DNA of 64,000 bases from Gnomoniopsis sp. IMI 355080 (GCA_027946555.1 JAPEVC010000101.1:1-64000), one strand, 5' to 3'. Numbered from the stretch's first letter, positions 12,023 to 22,736 are shown. The notes: generated by a model from the sequence alone, not told the origin. Program-made: numbers and translations.

Positions 12023-12892
12023 TTAATGCCTGCCCCCACGCGCCCTGTGACTTCCTCTGCCTCTCCACCGCCCACCGCGTCCTCCAAATCTGCCCTGTCC
12101 TCTGTCCCCTCGTTCTGCGCGATCATGACCACGATCCCTTTCTCTGTCCCTATCTCTGTCTCGATCGCGGCTCCTATCTCCCCGATCTTTGAGTGACATG
12201 GAGCCTTCCTCATCGTCGTCGAAATGATGCCTGCCCATTCCCACGGCACTGACTTCTTCCTCCTTTTTCTCGACCTTCACTTGGGGCTTCTCGAGGTCCT
12301 TGTCTTTTCTCCACTTTGGGTGTGCGCCCTCCTTGCAATCCCTCCCATCAGGACAAAAACCTGCCAAGAAATAGGGGCACATCTTCTTGCGCACATGCTT
12401 CTTGGCGCAACGCGGGCCCAGCGGACAGAAGCCGCGGTCGTAATGTGGACAAGGCGGTAGTTTGCTCTGAGGGTCGATGTGGAGATATAGGCACTCGTCG
12501 CCGTTGCTGCAGAAACCGTTCCTGAGGAAGAAGTTGCACTCGGGCATCTTGCGCAGATTGAACTCGTGGAGAAACTCGCAGGTCTCACCCTTCTTGCATA
12601 GGCCCCTAAGCCAGTGCTTGCAAACTAGAGAGTTGAAAGGATGGCCGCCACCGCCGCCGCCGCCTTCTTGTTTTGTGGTGTTGGAGACATGGCGCTCAGG
12701 GCAGCGGGTGCCAAGAGAGCAATGTCCGTTGGTATATGCTCGACATATGGGGCGGTCGGCAGGTAGGCTGTGTAGATATGTCTTCTGAAGGAAAGGCGTA
12801 AAGGCGAAGGTGGGAGGCTGTTGAGGCGTTGTCTTGGAGAGGAGCTGCTCGGAAAGCTGTGCTGCCGCCGTGACGGTCGCAGACCTCGCCAT
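12023..12892 (-). CDS. yth1: mRNA 3'-end processing zinc-finger protein Yth1 (CPSF30 homologue)
   Basis: Single exon, 289 residues from the ATG at 12890-12892. It is a subunit of the nuclear cleavage and polyadenylation factor that binds pre-mRNA near the poly(A) site. Five CCCH zinc fingers are visible in series: C-x7-C-x5-C-x3-H starting CRAYTNGHC, then CKHWLRGLC, CNFFLRNGFC (C-x8), CPHYDRGFC and CPYFLAGFC (last spacing C-x5-C-x4-H). This is the Yth1/CPSF30 layout. The first two fingers are separated by a seven-glycine run. The C-terminal 80 residues are Lys/Glu then Arg/Asp/Gly-rich, ending in an RGRG-type tail, a likely RNA-binding extension. An in-frame ATG at 12962-12964 would add 24 residues; I prefer the inner ATG because it starts MARS just before the conserved QLSEQLL region. 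Divergent from the thioredoxin reductase gene. Confidence 0.92.
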   Translation of the reverse strand: MARSATVTAAAQLSEQLLSKTTPQQPPTFAFTPFLQKTYLHSLPADRPICRAYTNGHCSLGTRCPERHVSNTTKQEGGGGGGGHPFNSLVCKHWLRGLCKKGETCEFLHEFNLRKMPECNFFLRNGFCSNGDECLYLHIDPQSKLPPCPHYDRGFCPLGPRCAKKHVRKKMCPYFLAGFCPDGRDCKEGAHPKWRKDKDLEKPQVKVEKKEEEVSAVGMGRHHFDDDEEGSMSLKDRGDRSRDRDRDRDRERDRGHDRAERGDRGQGRFGGRGGRWRGRGSHRARGGRH

Positions 12893-13036
12893 GTTGCTGG
12901 GAGTGTGATCTGCAAGATGTATGTGTAAAGGAAATCCTGAAAGCCCGCTGGCACGCTGTCGCAACTCTGGGAAAGATTGATCGAGGGATATTTGTTGATG
13001 TGTGGCGTGGAGGACGTCTTGGTATGTGCTACCAGA

Positions 13037-13071
13037 TAGGTGCCTAGGTAGGTACCTAGGTAGGTGGGTAC
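13037..13071. promoter_or_regulatory. TAGGTAGGTACCTAGG-type motif array in the yth1/trr1 divergent promoter
   Basis: A dense run of CCTAGGTA / GGTACCTA words, partly palindromic, about 145 bases upstream of the yth1 ATG. The same words recur at 15019-15040 and 37266-37287. Its role is inferred only from position and recurrence. Confidence 0.45.
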
Positions 13072-13524
13072 TGAAGGAGAGTAGAGGCTAGGAATACCTC
13101 TTATCTCTTATCGTTGGGATGGTGCTAATGCACCCCATCCTTTGAGAACCATGCTGCTTACTAAGTAGTGCATGGCGGGGTCCTCAGTATTGCGCGATCG
13201 GGGCCGAGGCCGCGCGGGCGCAATGGAATTCTTACTATGGTGTCACTGGCCATTTTTGGAGAAGAACATAGTGCAGGCAGTGTCCATTTCTCAGCAACAG
13301 AAATATTTGGATATCGCCTCACGCTTTGCTCCGTACGCCTTATGCTCTATTCCTCTCGCCCTTTTTCCCCGATCCAGTATTTGAAGATTGTTCACTGCCA
13401 CGCTGATTCAAGACCATGACAAATCCAACCTAGACCCATATCAAAACAGCCCCATAAATATACGTCTTGGCCTGCTCCGATTTCGACGACCTTCGGCCCC
13501 TCTGCCCCTCCAGTCTTCTCGACC

Positions 13525-13698
13525 TTGCCTTTTACCTCCTACATCATCTCCAGATCCAACGTCAAGCTGTCTTTCAAGTACTTTACGCGTCCCCTCCGGT
13601 CCAGCGCAGCCAGCCTCTCTGTAGCCGCACTTGCTACTGCTGGTTTCAAATCCCAGTCGCGCTTTTCCTCTGACCTCCATAGCTTCGGCGCCTCCAAG
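13525..13698 (+). other. Candidate mitochondrial presequence of thioredoxin reductase, no ATG
   Basis: This stretch is open and in frame with the ATG at 13699 (the frame stays open back to 13420) but has no ATG. Translated from the TTG at 13525, which has A at -3, it gives 58 residues rich in Ser, Ala, Arg and Lys, with eight basic residues and one acidic, and a classical matrix-protease-like site SRFSSD near the end. Either a non-AUG start or an unseen upstream spliced exon could use it. Against this, the leader is pyrimidine-rich, which by itself favours Ser/Pro/Leu codons. Confidence 0.4.
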
Positions 13699-14842
13699 AT
13701 GTCCACTCACACCAAGGTCCTCGGTATGTCCCCTGCCTTGCCTCGCTTCTCTTGTTTGCAACTTTGTAGCCCTCGAGCTAACAGCGCTTTCTCCCAGTTG
13801 TCGGCTCCGGGCCCGCTGCCCACACCGCTGCCATCTACCTGGCCCGCGCAAACCTCGAACCCACCCTCTACGAGGGCTTCATGGCGAACGGCACAGCTGC
13901 CGGTGGCCAGCTGACCACCACCACCGATGTCGAGAACTTCCCTGGGTTTCCCGACGGAATAATGGGTGGAGAGCTCATGGAAAACATGCGCAAGCAGTCT
14001 GAGCGCTTTGGCACCAAAATCATCAGCGAGACCGTCGCCAAGTTGGACCTTCAGAAGCGCCCCTTCAAGTACTCAACCGAGTGGGACCCCGACACCACAC
14101 ACACTGCCGATACCGTCATCATTGCCACTGGCGCAGTCGCCCGTCGTCTGGGTCTCGCTGGCGAGGAGAAGTACTGGAATTCCGGTGTCTCGGCCTGTGC
14201 CGTGTGCGATGGTGCCGCCCCTATCTTCAGGAAGAAGCCTCTGGTCGTCATCGGCGGTGGTGACTCTGCCGCTGAGGAGGCCATGTTTCTTACCAAATAT
14301 GCGAGCCACGTCACCGTTCTCGTCCGCAGGGACGAGCTCCGCGCCAGCAAGGTCATGGCCGACAGGCTCAAGAAGCACAAGGACGTCACCATCAAGTGGA
14401 ACACTACTGGTGTGGAGATCAAGGGCGACGACAAGGGCCTCATGAACCAGCTGGTTGTCAAGAATGTCAAGACTGGTGAGGAAGAGACACTCGAGGCGAA
14501 CGGCCTCTTCTACGCCATTGGCCACGATCCTGCCTCCGCTCTTGTCAAGGGCCAGATCGACACCGACGCCGATGGCTACATTGTTACCAAGAATGGCACA
14601 CCCGTCACCAACATTGAGGGTGTTTACGCTGCTGGAGACGTCCAGGACAAGAGGTACAGACAGGCAATTACAAGCGCAGGTACGTGGATTCTCCTGATAT
14701 GGATTATATTTGATCTCTCGCTAATTTGGCTTTAGGCTCTGGTTGTATGGCAGCCCTCGAGGCGGAGAAGTTCCTGTCCGAGCACGAGGATGTCGACGTA
14801 TCCGCCAACCCAGAGGCGAATTGGGGCGAGAAGAAGCTGTGA
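13699..14842 (+). CDS. trr1: Thioredoxin reductase (NADPH)
   Basis: Exons 13699-13723, 13798-14679 and 14736-14842 give 337 residues. A flavoprotein that reduces thioredoxin with NADPH. Visible are the FAD loop GSGPAAHTAA (11-20), GGQLTTTTDVENFPGF, the redox-active CAVC pair at 142-145, the NADPH loop GGGDSAAEEA (161-170) and the C-terminal FAD-binding GVYAAGDVQDKRYRQA with an ending SGCMAALEAE. Low-molecular-weight type, with no selenocysteine arm. Both introns are GT-AG with CTAAC-like branch sites. The 25-base first coding exon is typical of a gene in which the leader has been adapted for N-terminal variants; the in-frame presequence-like segment just upstream is described separately. Divergent from yth1. 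Confidence 0.95.
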
Positions 14843-15018
14843 GATGACGAGGTTACTCGATCTCATAGCCTTGAATCGTGATTTATTGCCCAGTATCTCA
14901 AAGCCCATAATTACATATCTAGACAAGATGGCGCAGCGGTAGAGAAAATAGATTAACAGATAACGAATGTCACCTGGAGCTACTCTTTCAGCTTCCGATT
15001 CGCTTTTCAATTAGCTTG

Positions 15019-15040
15019 AATACCTACCTGGGTAGGTATT
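15019..15040. repeat. Perfect 10-base inverted repeat AATACCTACC-TG-GGTAGGTATT
   Basis: Two complementary 10-base arms with a 2-base centre, 177 bases after the trr1 stop and about 380 before the next start. It shares the TAGGTA word with other intergenic motifs in this window. It could be a protein-binding palindrome or a short hairpin in the 3' end. Confidence 0.6.
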
Positions 15041-15416
15041 AGGACGGGACTTGTTGTTTGAGCCGTGAGCATTGCGCCTCCTTGCTAACTTCCACCACAT
15101 CCGGGACATGCCACCTACGACGAAATTAGCGTGACATGTGCTTGTCATGAGCAGCCGCGAACTGGTAAAGGTTCAATGCTTTCCAATGCTTTGCGAAAGT
15201 CGGTAACAAGTATGGAAGGAGCACCCGAAGCATAACCCCTGTTCTTATCAGAGTTAAAAGCAAGTAGTGGAAGGCCGCCTACCGGTCCACGAAGTCGCAC
15301 GGTCCTCCTCCATTATAAAAACCTCAGTCCCTCTCAAGCAAACGTTTACATCTGATCAGACCCAAAATTCCTCAATACAGATTTCTCAAACTCCGCACGA
15401 TAGCTCGAATACAACA

Positions 15417-15888
15417 ATGTCGGACAGAGACTTCGCGTACAAGAGCTCAGGCACCAACAGCCAGGCAAGCCAAGCAGAGCACCCACGTCTCTGTTCACGA
15501 CATATGTGACTGACCTGATCCGCCTAGGGCAATCACTACTGTGCGCGTGACTACGGAAATGGATCCAATGCGTACCACTACTCCAACACGTACGTGCTTT
15601 ACTGAAGGTGTCCCTTGCCACGCAATTTTCCTTTAAAGACTGACAAGCATTCAACTAAAGCGATGGCTCCTATTACTACTCCAACCCCGATGGTTCTGTA
15701 AGTTAGCTACAAGTTGCTTGTGCCCTATTGGTGCATTATGACTGACACAAGATGACAAGACCTATTATAACAACGGTTCAGGAGGCGCGTACTATACTCC
15801 CCCTGGTGCCTCGGGGCACAATTTAGCTGGGTATGGAAATGGCAGTTCCAGTGGCAGCGGTGGCCGTGGCAATGACAAGCAAAATTGA
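15417..15888 (+). CDS. Small Tyr/Ser/Gly/Asn-rich conserved-looking protein
   Basis: Four tiny exons (15417-15464, 15528-15589, 15661-15697, 15760-15888) give 91 residues. The function is unknown. The sequence has spaced aromatic words: NSQGNHYC, AYHYSNTDGSYYYSNPDGS, TYYNNGSGGAYYTPP, then a Gly/Ser tail ending GGRGNDKQN. The short YHYSN / YYYSNP repeats resemble small proteins of unknown function that I believe are widespread in filamentous fungi, but I cannot confirm this without a search. No signal peptide or membrane segment. The first intron needs a GC donor (CAG|GCAAGC) to join NSQ to GNHYC; the other two are GT-AG. Exon choice rests on the periodic protein pattern continuing across all three junctions in phase. 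Confidence 0.65.
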
Positions 15889-16356
15889 AGACTTCCAGTT
15901 AACAAAGATGCAAAGTCCTCAACGGAGGTTCTGGAGTCGATGTTGTGGGCGTGTTGACACCGTTTGAGAGGAGACCTCGGCAGTCACACAGATCGAGCTG
16001 TACCTGGGAAACTCAAAAGATTTCTCGTCACGTCTATTCATAGTTCGTATCAAGACGAATTCTTGCTTCGTAAGATTATGCTTCTTATTGCTCATCCAAA
16101 TCTAGACCCGTCTTGCTTAGTGTTCAGATCTTGCGACTCGACTCTGTCAAGGGGGGTGGATGCCTTTCCACGCGCTTCCTCGCGCAGGGCAAAGCTGCCT
16201 CCTATCTGAGGGACCTGATATTCCCAAAGAGAGATTAGGTTGACGGCTTTGTGCTTGTCGCTAACAAAATTTTCTGAAGTAGACATTCTGATCTATTGAG
16301 TCTCAACTACAACAGCGACCCAGATTCCATCTTTACATTCGTCATTTTGATCCATC

Positions 16357-17662
16357 TCACTCGATGTAAGTGGCGCAGTTCAGCTCGTTACGCAAATCCA
16401 TCACCTCCGCGATGGTAACATTTGGAACAAGGCCAACCATGGACAGAACGTGGGACAGAGTCGTCACATTTCCTGGGTCACCGTCGTAATCCAAGACCGC
16501 CGAGGACGGGTACAGCCACTGCTGGGCTACTCGGTTCTCCTCGGGCGGCACGTTGACGCCGCCCATATCTGTCAGTCGAGCGGACAAATTCCCATTTTGC
16601 CATTGCCACCAGAGGCGATCGAGATTTGCGTGGTGTACGAAGAAGACTGGATCACCTGGGCTGGCGACTTGGGACGACATCGTTCCTACACCAACCCCTG
16701 GAGCACCTCCGGTCGCTAGATGACCGCCATCATGTGGCTGAAGCAAATAGCACTCGTTCGCAGTCTCATAGTCCTCGGATAGATAGCATGCGTCGACATA
16801 GGACTGATTCACGTCGAGCCACATGGTTTGATCGAATTGTCTAGCTAGGCAGTATTCGGTGTTGTTGATAACGCCCCAAGCAGCATTCATTCGCAAGGTG
16901 GTGTTGGTGAAAGGACCATCCTGTCACGACCTTTCAGCATTTCTCGAGGCAAAAAGCGAACCTAATCTTGTTTGACCATGGCAAAGTATGGAATCCATGT
17001 AGAAGCGGCCGGTTGATGGGTAGGTACTTACGACAACGCATCCGGCTCCATCCGCACCATTCGTCCCAAAGCTCAAATCGTCTGGACCCCAGATCGAAGC
17101 ATTTTCAATATTTGAAAGTACTGCAAAGTCTCGTTGCTCATCCCAGTAAGGTACACCGCCTGTGAAGCCACATTCTTCTTTGAGAAGGGTCTCGAAGGTG
17201 TGGAGGTAGTAGCGATGCCATGGCAGAAAGGCGCTTCAAGGTTGAAATCGAGGATGAGTCAGTACCAAACTTCCACATAACTGGAAGAAGCTAATCATTG
17301 AACAAGGTCACGTACCCGACGTAGTGAATATAATTCGCTTGAGTAACATGGCAGTACTGCAGCTCGTCCCATATGCTTTCCGCTCCTTCGATCCCGACTC
17401 GAGGGGCCGAAGTCATCAAGCACTTGACGGCCCCGAGAAAATCGCCTTTCTCAAGATCACTCAAATTGTGCCTTTTTGAACTAACCATCAGCTAACTCTC
17501 TCTTATATGGGTATTCATGCTGATCAAGCAGAGATCAACATACCATGCGTTTCTTTGCTTGAAGTCGGTGCATGTTGAGCTAATATTGTGCCGCGTACTG
17601 ACGGTCGACCCAGACACTAAAGTACCGCCTGAGACCAATCCAAGGAAAGATGAATGCTTCAT
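16357..17662 (-). CDS. Secreted tyrosinase (type-3 copper oxidase)
   Basis: Exons 17662-17544, 17480-17316, 17233-17032 and 16920-16357 give 349 residues. It would hydroxylate or oxidise phenols to quinones. The start gives a short Ser/Gly/Leu-rich leader followed by a Cys, consistent with secretion although the hydrophobic core is weak. The CuA histidines are visible at about 84, 92 and 101 (CHVT, IHYV, PWHRYY). The CuB histidines are at 225 and 229 (PHDGGH) and 258/259 (DPVFFVHHANLDRLWWQW). N-glycosylation-type NxT/S sites are common. It is short and lacks the long C-terminal maturation domain of classical fungal tyrosinases, so it belongs to the short secreted class. All three introns are in phase. 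The exon 1 to 2 join gives Cys where many relatives have Trp, so that border is the least certain. Confidence 0.85.
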
Positions 17663-19954
17663 CGTGATGGTCTATGGCAAGACGACGATCACTCCAAGAA
17701 AGATTCTGCAACTCCCTGCCTAATTTGGGGGAGATGAAAGATTTTAACAACATATTCACAAAAGGCGACCAGATGCCTCGCTTGTTCATTTCTTTCCCCG
17801 TCCTGAAGACTAGGCACACCTAGCGTCGGTCAGCGCTTCATCAACGTTATCAATCATTACCAAGCCGGAGTCTGTGTTCCAATTTCTCCACCGCTGTGCA
17901 GGTTTGGACGGGATAAGCCGATACGGACTTCAGCACGAGTCGCGGAAGCTATGCCCAGACCGTAATTTGATTATATTCCGATCGAGCGGACCAGGACTTT
18001 TGGCTTTGACAAGCGCTCCTGGCTCGACCGGGTGCCAGTATGGGGCCGGATCCGGAGGTCGTCCGGGCGGCCACCTAACTGGTGGGTTACGCGAACGACG
18101 TGTAAGAACCGGCGCCGGTCTCAAAGACGCGTTTTGACGCTATACCCACTGCCAATCCCACCCCTCGCGAGCCAATAGATGGTCTCAAATCCAGTCCGCA
18201 AGTCTGGCTAGGTAGAAAAGTGATTCGCTGAAGCTTCACCTACCGGTCCGAGCTGCGATAGACGGTCCCGTATCAAGTTACTTTCTTTGCGGAGCCCCTA
18301 GGTACCCTGTGTACGATATCGGCAATGTCCAGGGCCTGACATTGCTTTCAAAAGTTTATTTCACTTGCATCAATATAATCCTCCTGGCCAAAATGATGGG
18401 AACAAAGAAGGTCTAAGACCTCGACGATCTCATCGGTTGACCACAACGGCATATGCCCCCATTGCCCCGAAATTGTTTCTCGAGGCCAAATCAATTCCTA
18501 CGAAGAGCGACAAATTGGGTAGCTCGACAGGTTACCTACTAAACTGGTCTACTAGCAAACGGGATCGAAGCGTTACGCAATTCCAATGTAAAGCCAAGCT
18601 ACAGTGGCAATGTGCACACGTTGCAACCTTTCTCACGGCAAGGCAATCCTACAGATATGTACGGCGTACGTGGTAGCAGCCTATAACGGACAGGAGACCT
18701 ATGTCAAACAAGTCGGTGCTCACAACATGGTACAATGATCGATGTTCTCGATGTGTCCGTGTTGTTGACTGTGGGTGCCCAGGTGGATGAGAACGTCGGG
18801 TATATGCGGCAGAAATTCGGTGTATATGCCCTCATATGGTACACACGTACCTAGGTATATGCTTTTGCTGATAGGTTACACGATAAACTCAGATACGAAT
18901 TATCTACATATCTTCACAGTGGATGTCGAGCCTCCCAAAGAAAACGTCATTTATGGATTATCGGTATAACTCCTATCGTGGGATCGAAACAAAGTTCGTA
19001 AAGACTTTTCAGGACTTTTGGGGACTGACAGAAGATTGCCTAGTAACAGATACGAGAGTATTCAGAAAAGAACCATGATATTATACAAACGCTCGGTCCG
19101 GTACCTCCCCGGGCTGTTAATGCTCCAGCGCTCTCTGGAGGTTTACGCACACTAGGTATTCACGCAACACATGCGCCTCATGGACGGTGGATGAATTTTT
19201 TCAGAGCTTGCCTAGATATAATTGAAAGCTTGACAGAATTCGTTGAGGTAAGACTGTGGAAGTGGCTTAGCCTGCTAATATCAATCATAGATGCAGGTGC
19301 TCAATAACATACTAGAATTCGGGGCATGGAGCCGGGATTTGGAGGCAAAAGATACTCACGGTAGCCAGTGAAATTTAAAGTGGCAAAGTTTGAACGATAC
19401 GTTGCACTCAAGGCGATGTAAACGAGATTGTATAGCAAGTAGTACATAAAAGTTCTGCTCAAGCCACCTCGATCTAGTCTACATGTGTATTAAGCTGGTC
19501 CTGCACCTAACTCCGGGACATCTAAGTACATGGGTCTGAATCCCAAATGTGTATACGAGATCCAGCTGAAATGCATCACAATTTGCCAAGTGCAGTCAGC
19601 AAGACAATAGATCATACAGTTGCAGGTGATCCAGTGGACCAGTGGACTTGTCTCGTTTTCTAGAGCTGACGTGATGTAGCACGAACGGTATGTGAAATCA
19701 ATGGTTAGAAGACTACCAATGCAGTTGTCACTCGGTATGCGAAAACCCAAATGCAGCCACAGCTGCAAGTCTCAGTCCAGTCAAAACTTTGTTGTCTGTG
19801 CTTTCTGGACATCAATATAAGACCGAGTCCTTGGACGAGATTTTGTGTCCCAAGTTCAGCCTGTGGACAGACTGTGCAGATCGCTTCACTAAATTCCTCA
19901 CAAATAACGTCAATCAAATACTTTGCTTGTGCCTACCTATCTATTTCATTAGAA
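17663..19954. other. Gene-poor stretch, nothing recognised
   Basis: About 2.3 kb with only short frames. A GC-rich patch near 18000-18120 stands out, with open frames on both strands but no domain. It includes the promoters of the leftward tyrosinase and the rightward secreted protein. I see no transposon ends or long repeats. Confidence 0.5.
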
Positions 19955-20587
19955 ATGCTGTATAATATTTCCGGATCGCTTCTCATCGTGCTATCAGCCA
20001 CAATGACTGCAGCCCAACTCACGGTACCTCCCGGATGTGATGCTCCTGCTACTCAAAACATCACATCTTTCGAATGGTTCAACTCTACCCACAACCTCGA
20101 CTGCCCCTCCGCCAACTACCCCGCTGGCTCCGAAGTTTGCTGGAATTCTACATCTCTCTGTAACAAGGGTGATGAAGACTGCACCTGCACGCCGTTCTGC
20201 TACACCGGTCTTCCCACAGTAGCCTACCAGCCTCTTGGTTACGGACCTCCAGATAACATCACCATAGCGACTACTGGCGGCAGTTGCACAGGCATAGTGT
20301 CGACGGGTTTCCGAGACAGAGAGATTGGCGAGGGCTCTGTTAATTGTGGGACGGCAGCTGATGTCATGGACTTTTACGGCGATTCAAACTTGGACACAGG
20401 CAACAACGGCAGCCTCGTTTTCAGGCCTTACGGCTTGTATTGTCAGAATGAAGGCAGTGACAGTTACACGCAACTGGTGTATGGTGGGAGTTTCCCGTTA
20501 CTCTGCTCTAGAGATGACGGAGGGAACGCCACGTGTACGACGACTTTGCCTGTCACGTTGCCGCTCATCGAACTAGTAGTAGTCTGA
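19955..20587 (+). CDS. Secreted cysteine-rich protein of unknown function
   Basis: Single-exon frame, 210 residues from the ATG at 19955. Residues 1-20 form a clear signal peptide (MLYNISGSLLIVLSATMTAA). The mature part has 12 cysteines, several closely spaced (the CNKGDEDCTCTPFC region), and many N-x-S/T glycosylation sites. The hydrophobic last dozen residues could suggest a GPI signal, but they are short and lack a clear cleavage region. I do not recognise the family. A size near 200, high Cys content and a gene-poor neighbourhood are properties shared by small secreted proteins and candidate effectors; that is inference only. The open frame continues upstream of the ATG without a better start, and the signal peptide decides the start. 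Confidence 0.65.
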   Translation: MLYNISGSLLIVLSATMTAAQLTVPPGCDAPATQNITSFEWFNSTHNLDCPSANYPAGSEVCWNSTSLCNKGDEDCTCTPFCYTGLPTVAYQPLGYGPPDNITIATTGGSCTGIVSTGFRDREIGEGSVNCGTAADVMDFYGDSNLDTGNNGSLVFRPYGLYCQNEGSDSYTQLVYGGSFPLLCSRDDGGNATCTTTLPVTLPLIELVVV

Positions 20588-22736
20588 TGAAAGTGTTCCT
20601 AGGCAGACACTCAGCAAACCTATGGTAAAGACTGAAGAATACTACGTTATAGCCTTAAATCCATACAGCCTTAGGCTATATCGAAAGTTATGCATACAAC
20701 GCCGCCCAAAATCCGGAGACTACTTGGACAAACCTTTCACCCCTTGCAATTGCGGTATCCTGGCCAAGTTTGGACTTATGCAATTTATTATATGAGCTTG
20801 CCTTGCCCATCAAAGAACATCTTGAACCACACCATTTCCCAATTGGGCTCTTACCTTAGGATCTTCCGGATATGTCACCCCAAAATCATCACCGGCGCAG
20901 AATAAATGCATCATATACTAGCTTGAAGGCCGAATTTTGCTCAACCGTCCTTGTTACCCCAAAGTACAAAGGCTCCTCGTATCCAATGCCAGAATCAGAA
21001 GCAAAAAGGAAACACAGATTCAGAAGTCTCGAGACGCCGTTAAGTTCGTCAAGAACGGTCATATTCTGCAGTCGAAACAATTACAAAGACCCTGGGAGCC
21101 TTGTAACTGAAAGAGTAGCCTGGATGAATGCGATTGTGCGAACCCAGAGTATCACACGCAAGCCCTGAAAGAAGCCAAACCGAGTTGAAACATAGTAGCA
21201 AGAGGAGGCTGGAAAGATCTCGATCCATCGATTCTTGAAAAGAAGAGGAATGGAAGAAGAAAAAAAACAGGAAAAAAAAAAAAAGAGGGAGTTTATATTG
21301 GAGTATGGAAGCAGTAATGTTGTTGAGAGATTAGCGTCGTCTCGTCTGGCCACCTGTCCAGCAACTACCCACCCTCTGCTGACTAGATCATGCTAATTGA
21401 ATGCTCGTACTTGCGACGTATCCAACTCTATTTACTTGATTGTCTATTGGATGTATATGAAATAGAAAAAAGGACTGCGTCGTTGACGAGTGAGTCAGCT
21501 TCCATGATCTAGTATTCTTCGTCCAGATGGACGGCTCGGCAAAAATCACAGCTTGCAGCTATACCCACTTTGGCACTTACATCCTAGACGACACCGATTA
21601 CCGGTCTCATCAAGTGAAGTGGCTCAACAGCATTTTGAAGTCATCGACAAGTGTGCTTATGAATTATATTGAATTGATACTTGGCATCCAGTCCCTTATT
21701 CCGAGTTCTGGGAGCTAGAGAACGAGCTGCTGTCGCAACCGTGGACATTTTTATTATAGTCAAGGGCCTTGTTTCATTGACCAGGCCTACTACTTGCAAT
21801 TGAACACAGATAAAGGGACGCCATTGTGTCCCAAATTTGAACGAAGATGCCGGCCATGTAAACAACAGGAGAACTAGAAGTGCTCGTCGTTCTTGAAGTT
21901 TTGAAGACGGACTGGTCAATATTTGATGGGAACAGAAATGTGCCACGATGACTAGTTGACATAATGGTCACTCGGGCCCGTCTAGGCGAGTCATCCAGTA
22001 CTTAAGTTGAGTGAGGCGCGGTAAAGTTTATAGAGTTTTTATTGAGACTTGGCTAAAAGCGATCATATGCTGTGATTCCGTGAAATTTGACGAGATCTGA
22101 TATCGTGGGTTCCATCTGCTCGGACTCCGGAGCGCTTCTGTGATTTGAACTTTTGTCCAGAGCGCCCGTAAGAGCAAGGCTCCGAATGAATCAAGCTGCG
22201 GGACATTTATGAAGATAAATACAAAGGTATAGGTTCATATTATGTCATACATTCAACATGAAACTCTATTATTTCTTTGATACGCAGTGCTGCGTGTTTG
22301 CTTAGCATCGCACAAGGGGGAACAGTGGGGACTTGACTCAGCCATGGAGCGAAACGTAGAGTTCGACGACTTCACAACTCGTCTCAGGAGCCAGTTAAAA
22401 GACAGTTCTCTGCCACCCAAAGCACGAGAAACAAAGTAGATGTGAGACTGACACATAATTCATTGTCACGTATGTCCACGCTCGCTGTTCCCAGGGAAAT
22501 TCAACCATACCGACCGGAGTTACTTCGAGTGCCTGCCCCTGAGAGTCTTACATATACTAGACATTGTGTGGCTCAGCTGAGGATTTCGAGGCTGTACATT
22601 TGACGGTCTGACGCCCTCCCCCTGTTTCTGCGCTCACTCGAGCTTTGACTTTGCCCATGCAAAAGTCCTTCATCTTCGAAATCGGAGAACTTTTCTCAGA
22701 TACCAACTACAACTACACGAGGATCTCCGAGAGAAT
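20588..22736. other. Gene-poor stretch, nothing recognised
   Basis: About 2.1 kb. It includes an A-rich run near 21258-21290 and short frames without domain features. No convincing gene, tRNA or mobile element. Confidence 0.5.

Noticed and set aside
17900..18130. GC-rich patch with open frames on both strands, considered as transferred DNA
   Set aside because: Too short and without any recognisable coding or mobile-element feature.
18365..18676. 103-residue + strand frame in the gene-poor stretch
   Set aside because: No domain, signal peptide or splice signals; length is expected by chance.
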